Part shown: one piece after another, positions 23,804-34,636 of the stretch | Layout of the letters: every line of letters begins with the position of its first letter | Position numbering within the stretch: position 1 is the first letter of the stretch | Assembly: GCA_013376995.1 (NCBI GenBank) | Contig: JACAAZ010000015.1 | Coordinates: 1-47,694 of the forward strand | Source: Bacteroidota bacterium | Lineage (GTDB): Bacteria; Bacteroidota; Bacteroidia; Bacteroidales; UBA4417 | Direction: 5' to 3' | DNA: 47,694 nucleotides | Program-made: the position numbers and the translations under genes | Notes under the pieces: model-generated | Seen by the model: the letters and a program-made list of their open reading frames with translations, nothing else | Told to the model about the DNA's origin: nothing | The model's database searches: none

Positions 23804-25330
23804 ATGAGCCAACGTAAAATCAAAAAAGTCCTCATTGCCAACCGTGGCGAAATTGCTGTCCGTATAATCCGATCCTGTCGTGAGATGGGAATACATACTG
23901 TTGCTGTATTTTCTGATGCTGACCGATCTGCTATGCATGTCAGGTATGCAGGCGAGGCTTATCATATTGGTCCATCCCCGTCATCTGAGAGTTATCTGAA
24001 TATTGACAAAATCATTGAAGTGGCTAAGCTTAGCCGTGCGGATGCTATTCATCCCGGATATGGTTTTTTATCTGAAAACTCAGGATTTTCAAGGCGCTGC
24101 AGGGAAGAGGGAATCATCTTTATAGGACCGTCACCTGAAGCTATTGATGGAATGGGTGACAAGATCACTGCCCGGAAAACAATGATTGCAGCCGGTGTGC
24201 CTGTGGTTCCCGGAACTACGGAAAAGGTAACGGATGAAGCTGAAGCTCTTAGAACAATAGCTGAAATTGGTCTACCTGTGATGATCAAGGCTTCTGCCGG
24301 TGGTGGCGGAAAAGGGATGCGCCTTGTGAAAGAAGAATCACAGATCATAAGCTCACTCCGTGGGGCCCGCTCGGAGGCAAAAACTGCTTTTGGGGATGAC
24401 TCTGTTTATATTGAAAAATACATTCAATCACCACATCATATTGAATTCCAGGTTCTTGCTGACCAGCAAGGAAACACAGTACACCTGTTTGAAAGGGAAT
24501 GTTCCGTTCAACGCAGGCATCAGAAAGTTGTGGAAGAAACGCCATCACCAATCATGAATCCTGAAGTAAGGATGAAAATGGGTGAATATGCAGTTGCTGC
24601 AGCTAAAGCTGTAAATTATGAAGGTGCAGGCACCATCGAATTTATCATGGATGACAGCCTCAACTTCTACTTCCTGGAAATGAACACCCGTCTTCAGGTT
24701 GAGCATCCTATTACTGAACGCGTGGTTGGGGTTGACCTTGTTAAAGAACAGATCCGGGTTGCAGAGGGGCATCCACTTCCTTTTAAGCAGGATGACCTCC
24801 GTCAGAATGGCCATGCCATTGAATGCCGCATTTATGCCGAGGATACTGATAACAATTTCATGCCGAATCCGGGTACAATTTCACATATTACCGAACCTCT
24901 GGGATTAGGAGTGCGTTGCGATGGATACGTTTATACGGGTTATACCATTCCTATCTACTATGACCCAATGATCAGCAAGCTTATTGTTTGGGCACAGACA
25001 CGTGAGGAGGCCATACAGCGAATGCGCAGAGCATTGTATGAGTACAAGATAACAGGCGTAAAGACCTCCATCAAATTCCTGGAACGGATAATGGAATCGG
25101 ATGACTTCAGAAATGGAAAATACAATACCCATTTTATAGAGAAAAACCTCAAATTCCTTCTCGCTGAAACTGAATGTGACCTTTACTGCGAAGATCTTGC
25201 CTTAATTACAACTTATATCGATTATGTCAGTAAACTTGAAGAAGTCAAGATGACCATAGACAAGGCAACGGTAAGGCACGGCTCAGACTGGAAACAGTAT
25301 GGCCGACGGCATTCGGCTTATCGACTTTAA
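23804..25330 (+). CDS. Acyl-CoA (propionyl-CoA) carboxylase, biotin carboxylase subunit
   Basis: 508 residues. N-terminal KKVLIANRGEIAVRIIR, the ATP-grasp glycine loop KASAGGGGKGMRLV, EMNTRLQVEHPITE and the C-terminal domain ending near 450 make a complete biotin carboxylase. Unlike MccA in this window it has no biotinyl domain: that is a separate protein encoded next. It carboxylates the biotin carrier with ATP and bicarbonate. The last ~45 residues are a charged tail. Together with the next two genes it forms a three-polypeptide acyl-CoA carboxylase; propionyl-CoA is the most likely substrate given the neighbouring amino-acid catabolism, but acetyl-CoA cannot be excluded by sequence alone. 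Confidence 0.92.
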   Translation: MSQRKIKKVLIANRGEIAVRIIRSCREMGIHTVAVFSDADRSAMHVRYAGEAYHIGPSPSSESYLNIDKIIEVAKLSRADAIHPGYGFLSENSGFSRRCREEGIIFIGPSPEAIDGMGDKITARKTMIAAGVPVVPGTTEKVTDEAEALRTIAEIGLPVMIKASAGGGGKGMRLVKEESQIISSLRGARSEAKTAFGDDSVYIEKYIQSPHHIEFQVLADQQGNTVHLFERECSVQRRHQKVVEETPSPIMNPEVRMKMGEYAVAAAKAVNYEGAGTIEFIMDDSLNFYFLEMNTRLQVEHPITERVVGVDLVKEQIRVAEGHPLPFKQDDLRQNGHAIECRIYAEDTDNNFMPNPGTISHITEPLGLGVRCDGYVYTGYTIPIYYDPMISKLIVWAQTREEAIQRMRRALYEYKITGVKTSIKFLERIMESDDFRNGKYNTHFIEKNLKFLLAETECDLYCEDLALITTYIDYVSKLEEVKMTIDKATVRHGSDWKQYGRRHSAYRL

Positions 25331-25500
25331 GGGGGACCCGGGGACAAGGAGAGGGCGAGATTGGGCGAGGACGTTAGCAGGAGAAATGGGACAAGGAGAG
25401 AGAAAATCTACTTATTATCAACTACTTCTGACTTCCGGATTCCAACTTCAGACTTCCTACTTCCTGCTTCATACCTCCTCCTTCAACTAAACAGAACGAA
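25331..25500. repeat. Purine tract followed by pyrimidine tract inside the carboxylase operon
   Basis: 25331-25405 is rich in G and A (GGGGACAAGGAGAGGGCGAG and GGGACAAGGAGAGAGAAAA); 25425-25490 is rich in C and T with recurring ACTTCC words (CTTCCTACTTCCTGCTTC). The two halves are roughly complementary in character and could pair. It separates the biotin carboxylase gene from the biotin carrier gene and has no coding potential. Confidence 0.6.
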
Positions 25501-25521
25501 TCTACAAATATCAAACACCAG

Positions 25522-26043
25522 ATGGAACTAGAATTAACCGTCAATAACCGAAATGCAAAGGTCAGGGAACTCAAACGAGATGGCAATCTCATAACAATTG
25601 CTGTTGATGATGACATCTATGAGGTTGACCTTGTGAAAGTCGGGAAAGGGGAATATTCGATCCTTTACAAAGGAAAATCCTATAACATTGAAGTTATTGA
25701 ATCTGAAAACCCCAAAGAATATACAGTAAACACCTTCTACTTTACTTATGGAATTGAGGTAATTGACGCTGAAACACGCTATATGAGAAGCCGGGAAGAT
25801 GCCGGTGGCCATCATGGTGAAAACATTATCCGTTCCCCGATGCCCGGTAAAGTGGTTAAGATTCCGGTCAATGTTGGTGACGTTGTTGAAAAAGGCCAGA
25901 CTGTTATCATTGTTTCAGCCATGAAAATGGAAAGCGAATTCAAAGCCGGAACTGCCGGGAAGGTCATCGAGATTCCAGTAAAGGAAGGTGATACCATCGA
26001 CGGAAACCAGGTAATGGTAGTAATTGAAGCCCTTGAACAATAA
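25522..26043 (+). CDS. Biotin carboxyl carrier protein of the acyl-CoA carboxylase
   Basis: 173 residues. The C-terminal ~75 residues are a biotinyl/lipoyl domain: IRSPMPGKVVKIPVNVGD, then VSAMKMESEF with biotin lysine K135, 38 residues from the end. The N-terminal ~95 residues form a beta-rich domain (LTVNNRNAKVRELKRDG, IYEVDLVKVGKGEYSILYKGKSYNIEV), similar to the linker domain found in carrier subunits of propionyl-CoA carboxylases and decarboxylases. It shuttles carboxybiotin between the biotin carboxylase and the carboxyltransferase encoded on either side. Confidence 0.92.
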   Translation: MELELTVNNRNAKVRELKRDGNLITIAVDDDIYEVDLVKVGKGEYSILYKGKSYNIEVIESENPKEYTVNTFYFTYGIEVIDAETRYMRSREDAGGHHGENIIRSPMPGKVVKIPVNVGDVVEKGQTVIIVSAMKMESEFKAGTAGKVIEIPVKEGDTIDGNQVMVVIEALEQ

Positions 26044-26182
26044 AGGCATAGTGTGGAGGGCTAGGGCAAAGTGCTCAGGGCTAAGCGCTGAGAGATAAGA
26101 ACTGAGCGCTGAGGGCTAAGCGTAAAAGGCTAAGAGCTAAGCGCTAAGAGCTGAGGACTGAGAGCTAAGAGCCAAGAGTAAA
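26044..26182. repeat. Degenerate GCTAAG/GCTGAG repeat
   Basis: About a dozen imperfect copies of an 8-10 bp word (GGCTAAG, AGCGCTGAG, AGCTAAGCGC, AGCTGAG) run head to tail right after the carrier gene. No open frame or defined hairpin series results. It is transcribed if the carboxylase genes form one operon. Confidence 0.75.
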
Positions 26183-26305
26183 TCAGTGTTCATTAATAAC
26201 TCAAGAATAATACTGACCAAATTAATAGAAATATTCGCTTTGCTCTTCGCGCTCTGCGCCAAGCGCAATGAACATAAAACTTAAGTAAAAACATTACATC
26301 TCCCC

Positions 26306-27844
26306 ATGTCAACTTTAAAGGATAAATTTCATCAACTTGAAGAAAAAAGCCGCCAGGCTGAATTAGGTGGCGGACAAGACCGAATTGACCGCCAGCATTC
26401 TGCAGGACGTAAGACCGCCCGTGAAAGACTTATTGACCTGGTAGATCCGGGAACATTTGTCGAAATGGACAAATTTGTTGTCCATCGTTCACGCGACTTT
26501 GGGATGGAGAAAAACCTGATCCCTGGCGACGGAGTTGTCAGTGGTTATGGAAAGATTGACGGAAGGTTAGTGTATGTCTTCGCCCAGGATTTTACTGTAT
26601 TTGGCGGAACCATGAGCCGGGCAAATGCCGATAAAATCGTTAAGATCATGGATATGGCCGTTAAAATGGGAGCCCCTGTTATTGGATTAAACGACTCGGG
26701 AGGTGCCCGCATCCAGGAAGGTGTTGAAAGCCTTGCCGGTTACGCAGATATCTTCTACAGGAATGTAATGAGCTCGGGCGTTGTTCCACAGATCTCTGCC
26801 ATTTTGGGGCCATGTGCTGGAGGAGCCGTTTACTCTCCGGCAATCACCGATTTCATAATCATGGTAAAGGATTCCAGTTACATGTTTGTTACCGGCCCTG
26901 AGGTTATTAAAACCGTTACCCATGAGGAGGTTACCAAGGAAGAACTGGGTGGAGCCATTGCCCATAACAGTAAGAGTGGTGTTGCCCACCTGACTGCTGA
27001 AAATGATGAACACGCCATGATGATGTTGCGTGAACTCATTGGCTACCTGCCTTCAAACAATATGGAAGATGCACCAGTCCTTCCATGTACAGACGATCTG
27101 AACCGTGAGGATGAAAAGCTTCAGACCCTCATCCCGGATGACCCCAACAAGCCTTACGACATGAAGGAGCTCATCAAGATTGTGGTCGACAATCACAATT
27201 TCTTTGAGGTTCAACCTCTTTATGCCCAGAATATCATCATAGGGTTTGCCCGTTTGGCAGGCCGCTCCGTGGGGATTGTTGCCAATCAGCCTTCAATGCT
27301 GGCCGGAGTATTAGATATCAATTCTTCTGTCAAGGCTGCAAGGTTTGTTAGATTCTGCGATGCGTTCAACATTCCATTGATCACTCTTGTCGATGTACCT
27401 GGTTTTCTTCCGGGAACCACCCAGGAATTTGGTGGAATTATTAAACATGGCGCCAAACTGCTTTATGCATTTGCTGAAGCCACTGTCCCAAAAATAACTC
27501 TTATTACCCGAAAAGCTTATGGCGGAGCTTATGATGTAATGAGCAGCAAGCATATCGGAGCAGATGTTAACTTTGCCTACCCTACAGCCGAAATTGCAGT
27601 AATGGGTGCTGATGGCGCAGTAAATATCATCTTCCGCGAAAAAATGACCGATGAGGAACGCGCCCGTACCGTTGAAGATTACCGTGATACTTTCGCCAAC
27701 CCTTATAAAGCTGCGGAACTGGGATATATTGATGAGATCATTTATCCGAAGCAGACCCGTTTCAAACTTATCCAGGCCCTGGAAATGACTCAAAACAAGC
27801 GGAAGAGCAATCCTCCCAAAAAGCACGGAAATATTCCCTTGTAA
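26306..27844 (+). CDS. Acyl-CoA (propionyl-CoA) carboxylase, carboxyltransferase beta subunit
   Basis: 512 residues, the usual length of PCC beta. N-terminal half: [56 protein letters not shown] and [18 protein letters not shown]-terminal half: [36 protein letters not shown] and [17 protein letters not shown]. These are the motifs of the propionyl-/methylmalonyl-CoA carboxyltransferase branch. No sodium-pump beta subunit is nearby, so carboxylation rather than decarboxylation is likely, giving methylmalonyl-CoA. It is followed 27 bp later by a strong terminator. Confidence 0.93.
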   Translation: MSTLKDKFHQLEEKSRQAELGGGQDRIDRQHSAGRKTARERLIDLVDPGTFVEMDKFVVHRSRDFGMEKNLIPGDGVVSGYGKIDGRLVYVFAQDFTVFGGTMSRANADKIVKIMDMAVKMGAPVIGLNDSGGARIQEGVESLAGYADIFYRNVMSSGVVPQISAILGPCAGGAVYSPAITDFIIMVKDSSYMFVTGPEVIKTVTHEEVTKEELGGAIAHNSKSGVAHLTAENDEHAMMMLRELIGYLPSNNMEDAPVLPCTDDLNREDEKLQTLIPDDPNKPYDMKELIKIVVDNHNFFEVQPLYAQNIIIGFARLAGRSVGIVANQPSMLAGVLDINSSVKAARFVRFCDAFNIPLITLVDVPGFLPGTTQEFGGIIKHGAKLLYAFAEATVPKITLITRKAYGGAYDVMSSKHIGADVNFAYPTAEIAVMGADGAVNIIFREKMTDEERARTVEDYRDTFANPYKAAELGYIDEIIYPKQTRFKLIQALEMTQNKRKSNPPKKHGNIPL

Positions 27845-27870
27845 TAGACTTTCCCCGGTCTTAACGATTA

Positions 27871-27906
27871 GCAGGATGCGTGACTCAATGCATCCTGCCT
27901 TTTTTT
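27871..27906 (+). terminator. Rho-independent terminator of the carboxylase operon
   Basis: Perfect 9-bp stem GCAGGATGC (27871-27879)/GCATCCTGC (27890-27898), 10-nt loop, then C and seven T residues. It ends the three-gene carboxylase operon. Confidence 0.88.
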
Positions 27907-28128
27907 GCTGATTGAAATAATTTCCATCAGGAAAAACCCCTGGAATTTCTTCAACCAATCCAGTTATTCATTTTGTGAGGTTAAAAAAAGAAATTTCCAT
28001 TTACCTTTATCTTATTAAATGCGATTAATACCTCCTGATTTTGAAAAATTACGAGATTGTTTTTTCAAGTTTCTTATAATCACAGAGAAGTGACAATTAA
28101 TTTATAGTCTTTAACCCTGTTTCACTGT

Positions 28129-29985
28129 ATGTTTCATCCCATTATTCATACGCATAACGGCAGCTCCTGGTTTTCAGGGTTGATGATTTTCACGCTGCTT
28201 TTGGTCAATGGTGTATTCATCTTTAAAGGGTTGAAACAGAAAAGGCCACTTGATTCATTGCTTCTGATCACTGCTGCAGGAGTATTATTCTTCCTGATCG
28301 GGATCAGCCTTTTCCCTTTGTCCGGACAGAATATTCTTGAAGCAATTAAGCATGGAACGTCCACGCAGCTGGGAGAAAAATCAGTCATTGGTGGATTGCT
28401 TGGGCTGATAGCCAGGATGCTGGTCATTCTGATTCTTCGCGAACGGATGAAGCTGATTGATAACATTGCTGTTGTCTTCCTTATTGGATTGGGATTACAG
28501 AACCTTGGCTGTTTTATGGCAGGGTGCTGTTATGGAGAACTGTCATCCGGCATATGGACGGTTCAATATGGATCAGGCTCCCCGGCATTCATGTCACAGG
28601 TTCAATCCGGCATTCTTGAGCCCGGGGCGATGCATTCCCTTGCAATATATCCTGTTCAACTTTTCTTGTTGGTTGCTTGCTTGGTGGCTGCTTTCCTGGC
28701 GTGGAAGAGGCAGGATCAATGGAAAGCTCCAATGTCTGCATTTTTGTTCAGCATGATTTTATACCTCGTTGCACGTTTCACAGTTGAATTCTTCAGGGAT
28801 CCGTCAACAAATCACGGCTCAGGAATGATCATCATGGGAATTAAGCAGATTCATTGGATACTACTTTCCCTGTTAGCCTTTTTTACTCTCCTGCTTATAT
28901 GGAGGGAACGAAGTTGGAATGAAAGATTTTATTCAGAAGGCTCAGGAAACCGTATGCATTTGAAAATAGCATTAGGGATAATGCTTGTGCTTATCAATTG
29001 GTGGATGCGTGGCTTATTTGAATTTGCTGGAAGACTCGTAATTGATATTACTTTATTGAGTGCATTTATGGCAATGGCCTGGAATGTATTTAAGCATTTC
29101 ACATTGCCTGCATACAGGGCAGCAACTGTCGTTTCGCTTTTCGGAGCCTGCCTGCTCATGAGCCAAAATTATATTCCGCAGAACAAGGAGGAAAAGACCA
29201 CTTACACCGAAATCGGTGGCGGTATTCAATTTTCTAAATTTTATAATACCATTTCAACAAATCTCGGGCAGAGTTCCGGGTGTAGCGGCAACTATTATGC
29301 AACAGGAAACCCTCATGAGGTCAAGTACAACTCATTAATTGCAGGTGGTTCATGGTCAAAAACAGAAATCCTGGGATTGTACAAACGAGCTCATTACGGC
29401 TTAAATTTTTATGCCGGGAACGACTGGGAGAAAGGGATCGACACAAGTTACAACAAGTCTGTTCCAATATTTGGCGCAGAACCTTTTGTAGGATTCGACG
29501 GGCGCTGGGTTGGTTTTTCTGCAGGCCTTCACCTGGGTAATTTCCACTATGCGGATTTGCTCACCAAAAGTGACAATAGCAATGTTGGAAAGATTGTTGG
29601 CGATGTAAAAAACCAATATGTCTTTCCTTCATTATCATTCAGGGTTGGCCCGTACGACCTCTTTTACCTGGAAACCACTCTTGCTAATCATTTTCCATCC
29701 CCCTCGCCTGTTATGTTTTCAGGTGTTGCCTTGGGGACAGGTCTAGGAAAAACCGATGGCAGAACTATTAAACTAGGAAGTTCTACCGCAGGTTATTTTG
29801 CCCAGGCATATTATCCCATCAAGGAAAACTACTTTATCAATACATCCATTGGTTATAGAAACAAAGGACAATATGATGACAATGCCTCCCGGACCTTGAT
29901 TTCTCTAGGGCTTTTATATCGGTTCAATTATAAGACGATTCAAAGAAAATATGTTAAGAAATCGGAACCCCAACCGATACCCTAG
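28129..29985 (+). CDS. Lgt-like membrane protein fused to a beta-rich C-terminal domain
   Basis: 618 residues. Residues 1-260 form an integral membrane domain with the landmarks of prolipoprotein diacylglyceryl transferase: KSVIGGLLG (about 84-92, where Lgt has a His-Gly-Gly-Leu-Leu-Gly), GCFMAGCCYG (127-136), AIYPVQLF (172-179) and RFTVEFFRDP (216-225). The histidine of the HGG motif is missing. Residues 275-345 add more helices. From about 358 the protein becomes beta-rich (YTEIGGGIQFSK, FGAEPFVGFDGRWVGFSAGLHLG, SRTLISLGLLYRFNY), like an outer-membrane barrel or a periplasmic beta domain. The frame is continuous with no sign of a sequencing frameshift. Probably not the housekeeping Lgt; role unknown. 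It starts about 280 bp after the carboxylase genes. Confidence 0.75.
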   Translation: MFHPIIHTHNGSSWFSGLMIFTLLLVNGVFIFKGLKQKRPLDSLLLITAAGVLFFLIGISLFPLSGQNILEAIKHGTSTQLGEKSVIGGLLGLIARMLVILILRERMKLIDNIAVVFLIGLGLQNLGCFMAGCCYGELSSGIWTVQYGSGSPAFMSQVQSGILEPGAMHSLAIYPVQLFLLVACLVAAFLAWKRQDQWKAPMSAFLFSMILYLVARFTVEFFRDPSTNHGSGMIIMGIKQIHWILLSLLAFFTLLLIWRERSWNERFYSEGSGNRMHLKIALGIMLVLINWWMRGLFEFAGRLVIDITLLSAFMAMAWNVFKHFTLPAYRAATVVSLFGACLLMSQNYIPQNKEEKTTYTEIGGGIQFSKFYNTISTNLGQSSGCSGNYYATGNPHEVKYNSLIAGGSWSKTEILGLYKRAHYGLNFYAGNDWEKGIDTSYNKSVPIFGAEPFVGFDGRWVGFSAGLHLGNFHYADLLTKSDNSNVGKIVGDVKNQYVFPSLSFRVGPYDLFYLETTLANHFPSPSPVMFSGVALGTGLGKTDGRTIKLGSSTAGYFAQAYYPIKENYFINTSIGYRNKGQYDDNASRTLISLGLLYRFNYKTIQRKYVKKSEPQPIP

Positions 29986-30052
29986 TCATAAAGGCCTGCT
30001 TCGATTAATTGAATATTTCCTATTGACTAAATTAAAAGATTGAAAGCTCAGT

Positions 30053-30523
30053 ATGCCCAACATTCATATTCGGCCTTTTATATCAGGGGATGAAAACCAG
30101 ATCTCAAAACTTATCCATGAAGTTTTTGATGAATTTGTAGCGCCAGGTTACAGCGCGGAAGGCAATTCCTTTTTCTATGATTTTATCACGCCTTCAGCAA
30201 TAGCTATACGGCAACAGGAGCAAAACAATATACTTCTTGCCTTTCTAGCTAAAGAACTTGCCGGGATGATTGAAATGCGCGACAACAATCATGTATCACT
30301 GCTATTTACCCACAAAGATTACATGGGACAAGGGATTGCCCGGGAATTGCTGAACGATGCAATTTCCATTTGCCTGGCCAGGAATCCTGATGTTCAAACC
30401 ATTTCTGTAAATGCTTCACCATATTCAATTCCTATTTACCAAAGACTCGGATTCGTCCCAATTGGGCTCCTTCAACAAAATAATGGGATCACATTCCTTC
30501 CGATGGAGATGAATCTCTATTAA
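30053..30523 (+). CDS. GNAT-family N-acetyltransferase
   Basis: 156 residues, a single GNAT domain. Strand beta-1 IHIRPFISGDENQISKLI, then the acetyl-CoA pyrophosphate loop YMGQGIARELL (about 90-100) with the Q/R-x-x-G-x-G/A pattern, and the C-terminal VNASPYSIPIYQRLGFVPIG that closes the fold. It transfers an acetyl group from acetyl-CoA to an unidentified amine. Nothing in the neighbourhood points to a substrate. Cytoplasmic. Confidence 0.88.
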   Translation: MPNIHIRPFISGDENQISKLIHEVFDEFVAPGYSAEGNSFFYDFITPSAIAIRQQEQNNILLAFLAKELAGMIEMRDNNHVSLLFTHKDYMGQGIARELLNDAISICLARNPDVQTISVNASPYSIPIYQRLGFVPIGLLQQNNGITFLPMEMNLY

Positions 30524-32613
<2,090 letters not shown>

Positions 32614-32621
32614 TCATACAA

Positions 32622-32728
32622 TGGTCATTCAGTGGTCATTCAGTGGTCATTCAGTGGTCATTCAGTAGTCATTAAGTGGTCATTCAGTGGTTATTCAGTG
32701 GTCATTCAGTGGTCATTCAGTGGTCATA
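32622..32728 (+). repeat. 11-bp tandem repeat, about ten copies
   Basis: The unit TGGTCATTCAG repeats head to tail about ten times with a few single-base changes (TAGTCATTAAG, TGGTTATTCAG). It begins 9 bp after the stop codon of the ABC-F gene. The period is about one helical turn. It is not a multiple of three, so it does not code. Confidence 0.92.
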
Positions 32729-33021
32729 TTTGGTATACTTTAGTTATTCGATAGGCATAAGCTAAGCGCATGTAATTCACGCGTAGGGCAAGGCGTAAAA
32801 AAAAGATTCCAACGACCTCAATGCTAGCTTTCCTCCAATAATCAATTCCTAAATTTTCTCCCCAACTTATATTTTTTTACTTTTTACTTTTGTTTTTTAT
32901 CTTTTGTCTTCTCATCTCCCCTCTCTCACCCTCTCGCCCTCCCAGCATCCTCCCTATTGCATATTCCCGCCAACTCCTTACATTTGCATATTCCTCAAAC
33001 CTTTAACCTAACCAGATAACC
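32729..33021. other. Intergenic region with a pyrimidine tract and promoter
   Basis: Contains a T/C-rich tract at about 32865-32960 (TTTTTACTTTTTACTTTTG, then CTCCCCTCTCTCACCCTCTC) and the promoter at 32957-32986. No gene is supported. Confidence 0.5.
32957..32986 (+). promoter_or_regulatory. Bacteroidota-type promoter of the small barrel gene
   Basis: TTG at 32957-32959, 19-bp spacer, TACATTTG at 32979-32986: a full match to the consensus. The start codon is 35 bp downstream. Confidence 0.7.
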
Positions 33022-33639
33022 ATGAAAAAAGTCGTTTTGTTTGCTTTCTCTGTATTACTAGCCTTTTCTGCTTTCAGCCAGAAGGGTGTTTTTGATAACG
33101 CATTCTATATCAAGGCTGGATATGCATTCCCCGGAGGTAATTTGAAAGATATGGAGGTAGTGACTGCTGGTGCTCAATTTGAAGTTGGGACCATCTTTTA
33201 TATCAATGCTCTCAAACTCCCTGAAAATATGAAACTTGGTATAGATGCCACTTATATAAGCATCAGTGGCTATGCCAACAGGAAACAGGCGATGAACGAA
33301 AATAAAACTGACAGCTATTTCCGCGCAGGTGCTAAGATTGGACCTTGTTTCTCATACAATTTTGCCGGAAACTGGATTGGTGATGTTTTTGTGAAATTGT
33401 ATCCTCATAGCTTCATTATGGGTGAACATAAGTACAATGAATACTCAGCTGCAAACCAAACCAAATTAGGCGCTTCTATGGGATTGAACATTCGCTATAA
33501 AGCCTTGGTTGTGGGATATGAGTTTATTTCCGGCAAGTATGATTTTACCCATCCTGAATCAGCAGGTGATATGATACTCGATAAAAATGTAAGTATTAAA
33601 ATTCCAACAAGCATTCTGTCAATCGGTGTAAAATTCTAA
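33022..33639 (+). CDS. Small outer-membrane beta-barrel-like protein
   Basis: 205 residues. Signal peptide at 1-19 (VLFAFSVLLAFSAFSQ, cleavage near S-Q). The mature part has repeated amphipathic strands with Gly and aromatic residues (FYIKAGYAFPGGNL, AQFEVGTIFYIN, KLGIDATYISISGY, LGASMGLNIRYKALVVGYEFISGKY) and ends in SILSIGVKF, the C-terminal Phe typical of outer-membrane barrels. No named family recognised. Single-gene unit with its own promoter and terminator. Probable outer-membrane location. Confidence 0.75.
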   Translation: MKKVVLFAFSVLLAFSAFSQKGVFDNAFYIKAGYAFPGGNLKDMEVVTAGAQFEVGTIFYINALKLPENMKLGIDATYISISGYANRKQAMNENKTDSYFRAGAKIGPCFSYNFAGNWIGDVFVKLYPHSFIMGEHKYNEYSAANQTKLGASMGLNIRYKALVVGYEFISGKYDFTHPESAGDMILDKNVSIKIPTSILSIGVKF

Positions 33640-33666
33640 TCTTTGATAAACTTGCAAGATATTCAG

Positions 33667-33695
33667 AACCGGCAATTTACAATGCCGGTTTTTTT
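33667..33695 (+). terminator. Rho-independent terminator of the barrel gene
   Basis: Perfect 8-bp stem AACCGGCA/TGCCGGTT with an 8-nt loop, running into seven T residues. It lies about 28 bp after the stop codon. Confidence 0.87.
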
Positions 33696-33976
33696 GTGTC
33701 AATATGTCTTTATTTCTGGAATCTCCACTAATGAGCCTTTCTATTGTGTACTATGTGCCTACTGTGTTTCCGTAATTTTCAAATGAACGAATGGAACGCT
33801 GATCCCACGGAAGAAACGCTGAAAAAAGCGGATAATGGAGGATATAAGAACGTGGATACATTTGATGAGCAAAACTGCTACCGTTGAACAATCAACCCTT
33901 TAACGCTGAACTCTTCTAACACCACGCCTGAGGAAGCCTAACGCTAAACCCTTTTAACCACTCAAATAAACACAGC
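33696..33976. other. Non-coding region with degenerate CGCTGA words
   Basis: No gene seen. GAACGCTGATCCCACGG and GAAACGCTGAAAAAAGCGGAT at about 33793-33832 resemble words at 38429-38455 and around 42404-42445, suggesting remnants of one dispersed sequence. Confidence 0.35.
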
Positions 33977-34378
33977 TTACTTGTTAGCCAAATAAGCTCT
34001 CATCGGCTCCCAGTAGAACTCTTTCCATCCACTTTTGAGATCTTCCACTTTATGCTCAGGGATGCCGGACTGGTTGAAGCTAAGCCTGGTTTTACCTTCC
34101 TTTTCTTCGAACAGGAATGTACAGATACTGAAATGATCGTCTGGCCAACCCTCCTCGGCAAAGTGCCATGCCTGGACTATCTTCTTATTCTCTGCCAGTT
34201 CAATATTGTATCCGTGGCAATAGCCATCAAAAACGTTGAACTTTCCGTTTACTTTTTTGCTCATGCTTGCTTTTGATCCTGTAAATTCAGAATGTTTTTT
34301 TGAATCCATGATCAACTCATAAATGGTTTCTGGCCTGGCATTCAGGGTAACAGATTGCTTAATGGATTTCGTTTTCAT
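33977..34378 (-). CDS. SRPBCC (AHSA1-like) domain protein 1
   Basis: 133 residues, one START/Bet v1-like domain. IKQSVTLNARPETIYELIMDSKKHSEFTG is the first strand and helices, GYCHGYNIELAENKKIVQAWHF the central sheet, and GWKEFYWEPMRAYL the long C-terminal helix. The AHSA1 subgroup is widespread in Bacteroidota and usually of unknown function; some act in stress response or bind lipids. A second member lies divergently 258 bp away. Confidence 0.87.
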   Translation of the reverse strand: MKTKSIKQSVTLNARPETIYELIMDSKKHSEFTGSKASMSKKVNGKFNVFDGYCHGYNIELAENKKIVQAWHFAEEGWPDDHFSICTFLFEEKEGKTRLSFNQSGIPEHKVEDLKSGWKEFYWEPMRAYLANK

Positions 34379-34636
34379 TTTTTTTGTTTTTGGTGGACTT
34401 TAAATAGGGAATACACGATTGCTAAAGCTCATCTTTATACTTGATTTTAAAGCAATATGTTGTAATAAAAAGAGAGTAAATGGGAATTATGAAATTTTGG
34501 CATTGGTAAAAAAACAATCCATAAAGCTTATTGTTGATTTATTATGTATCTTCCTGAATATTAGCGATACATGAAACACATTCTTGATCAAAAACCTGGG
34601 CCAATAGCAATGCTTTTACTAAAGAAAAAAGTCATC

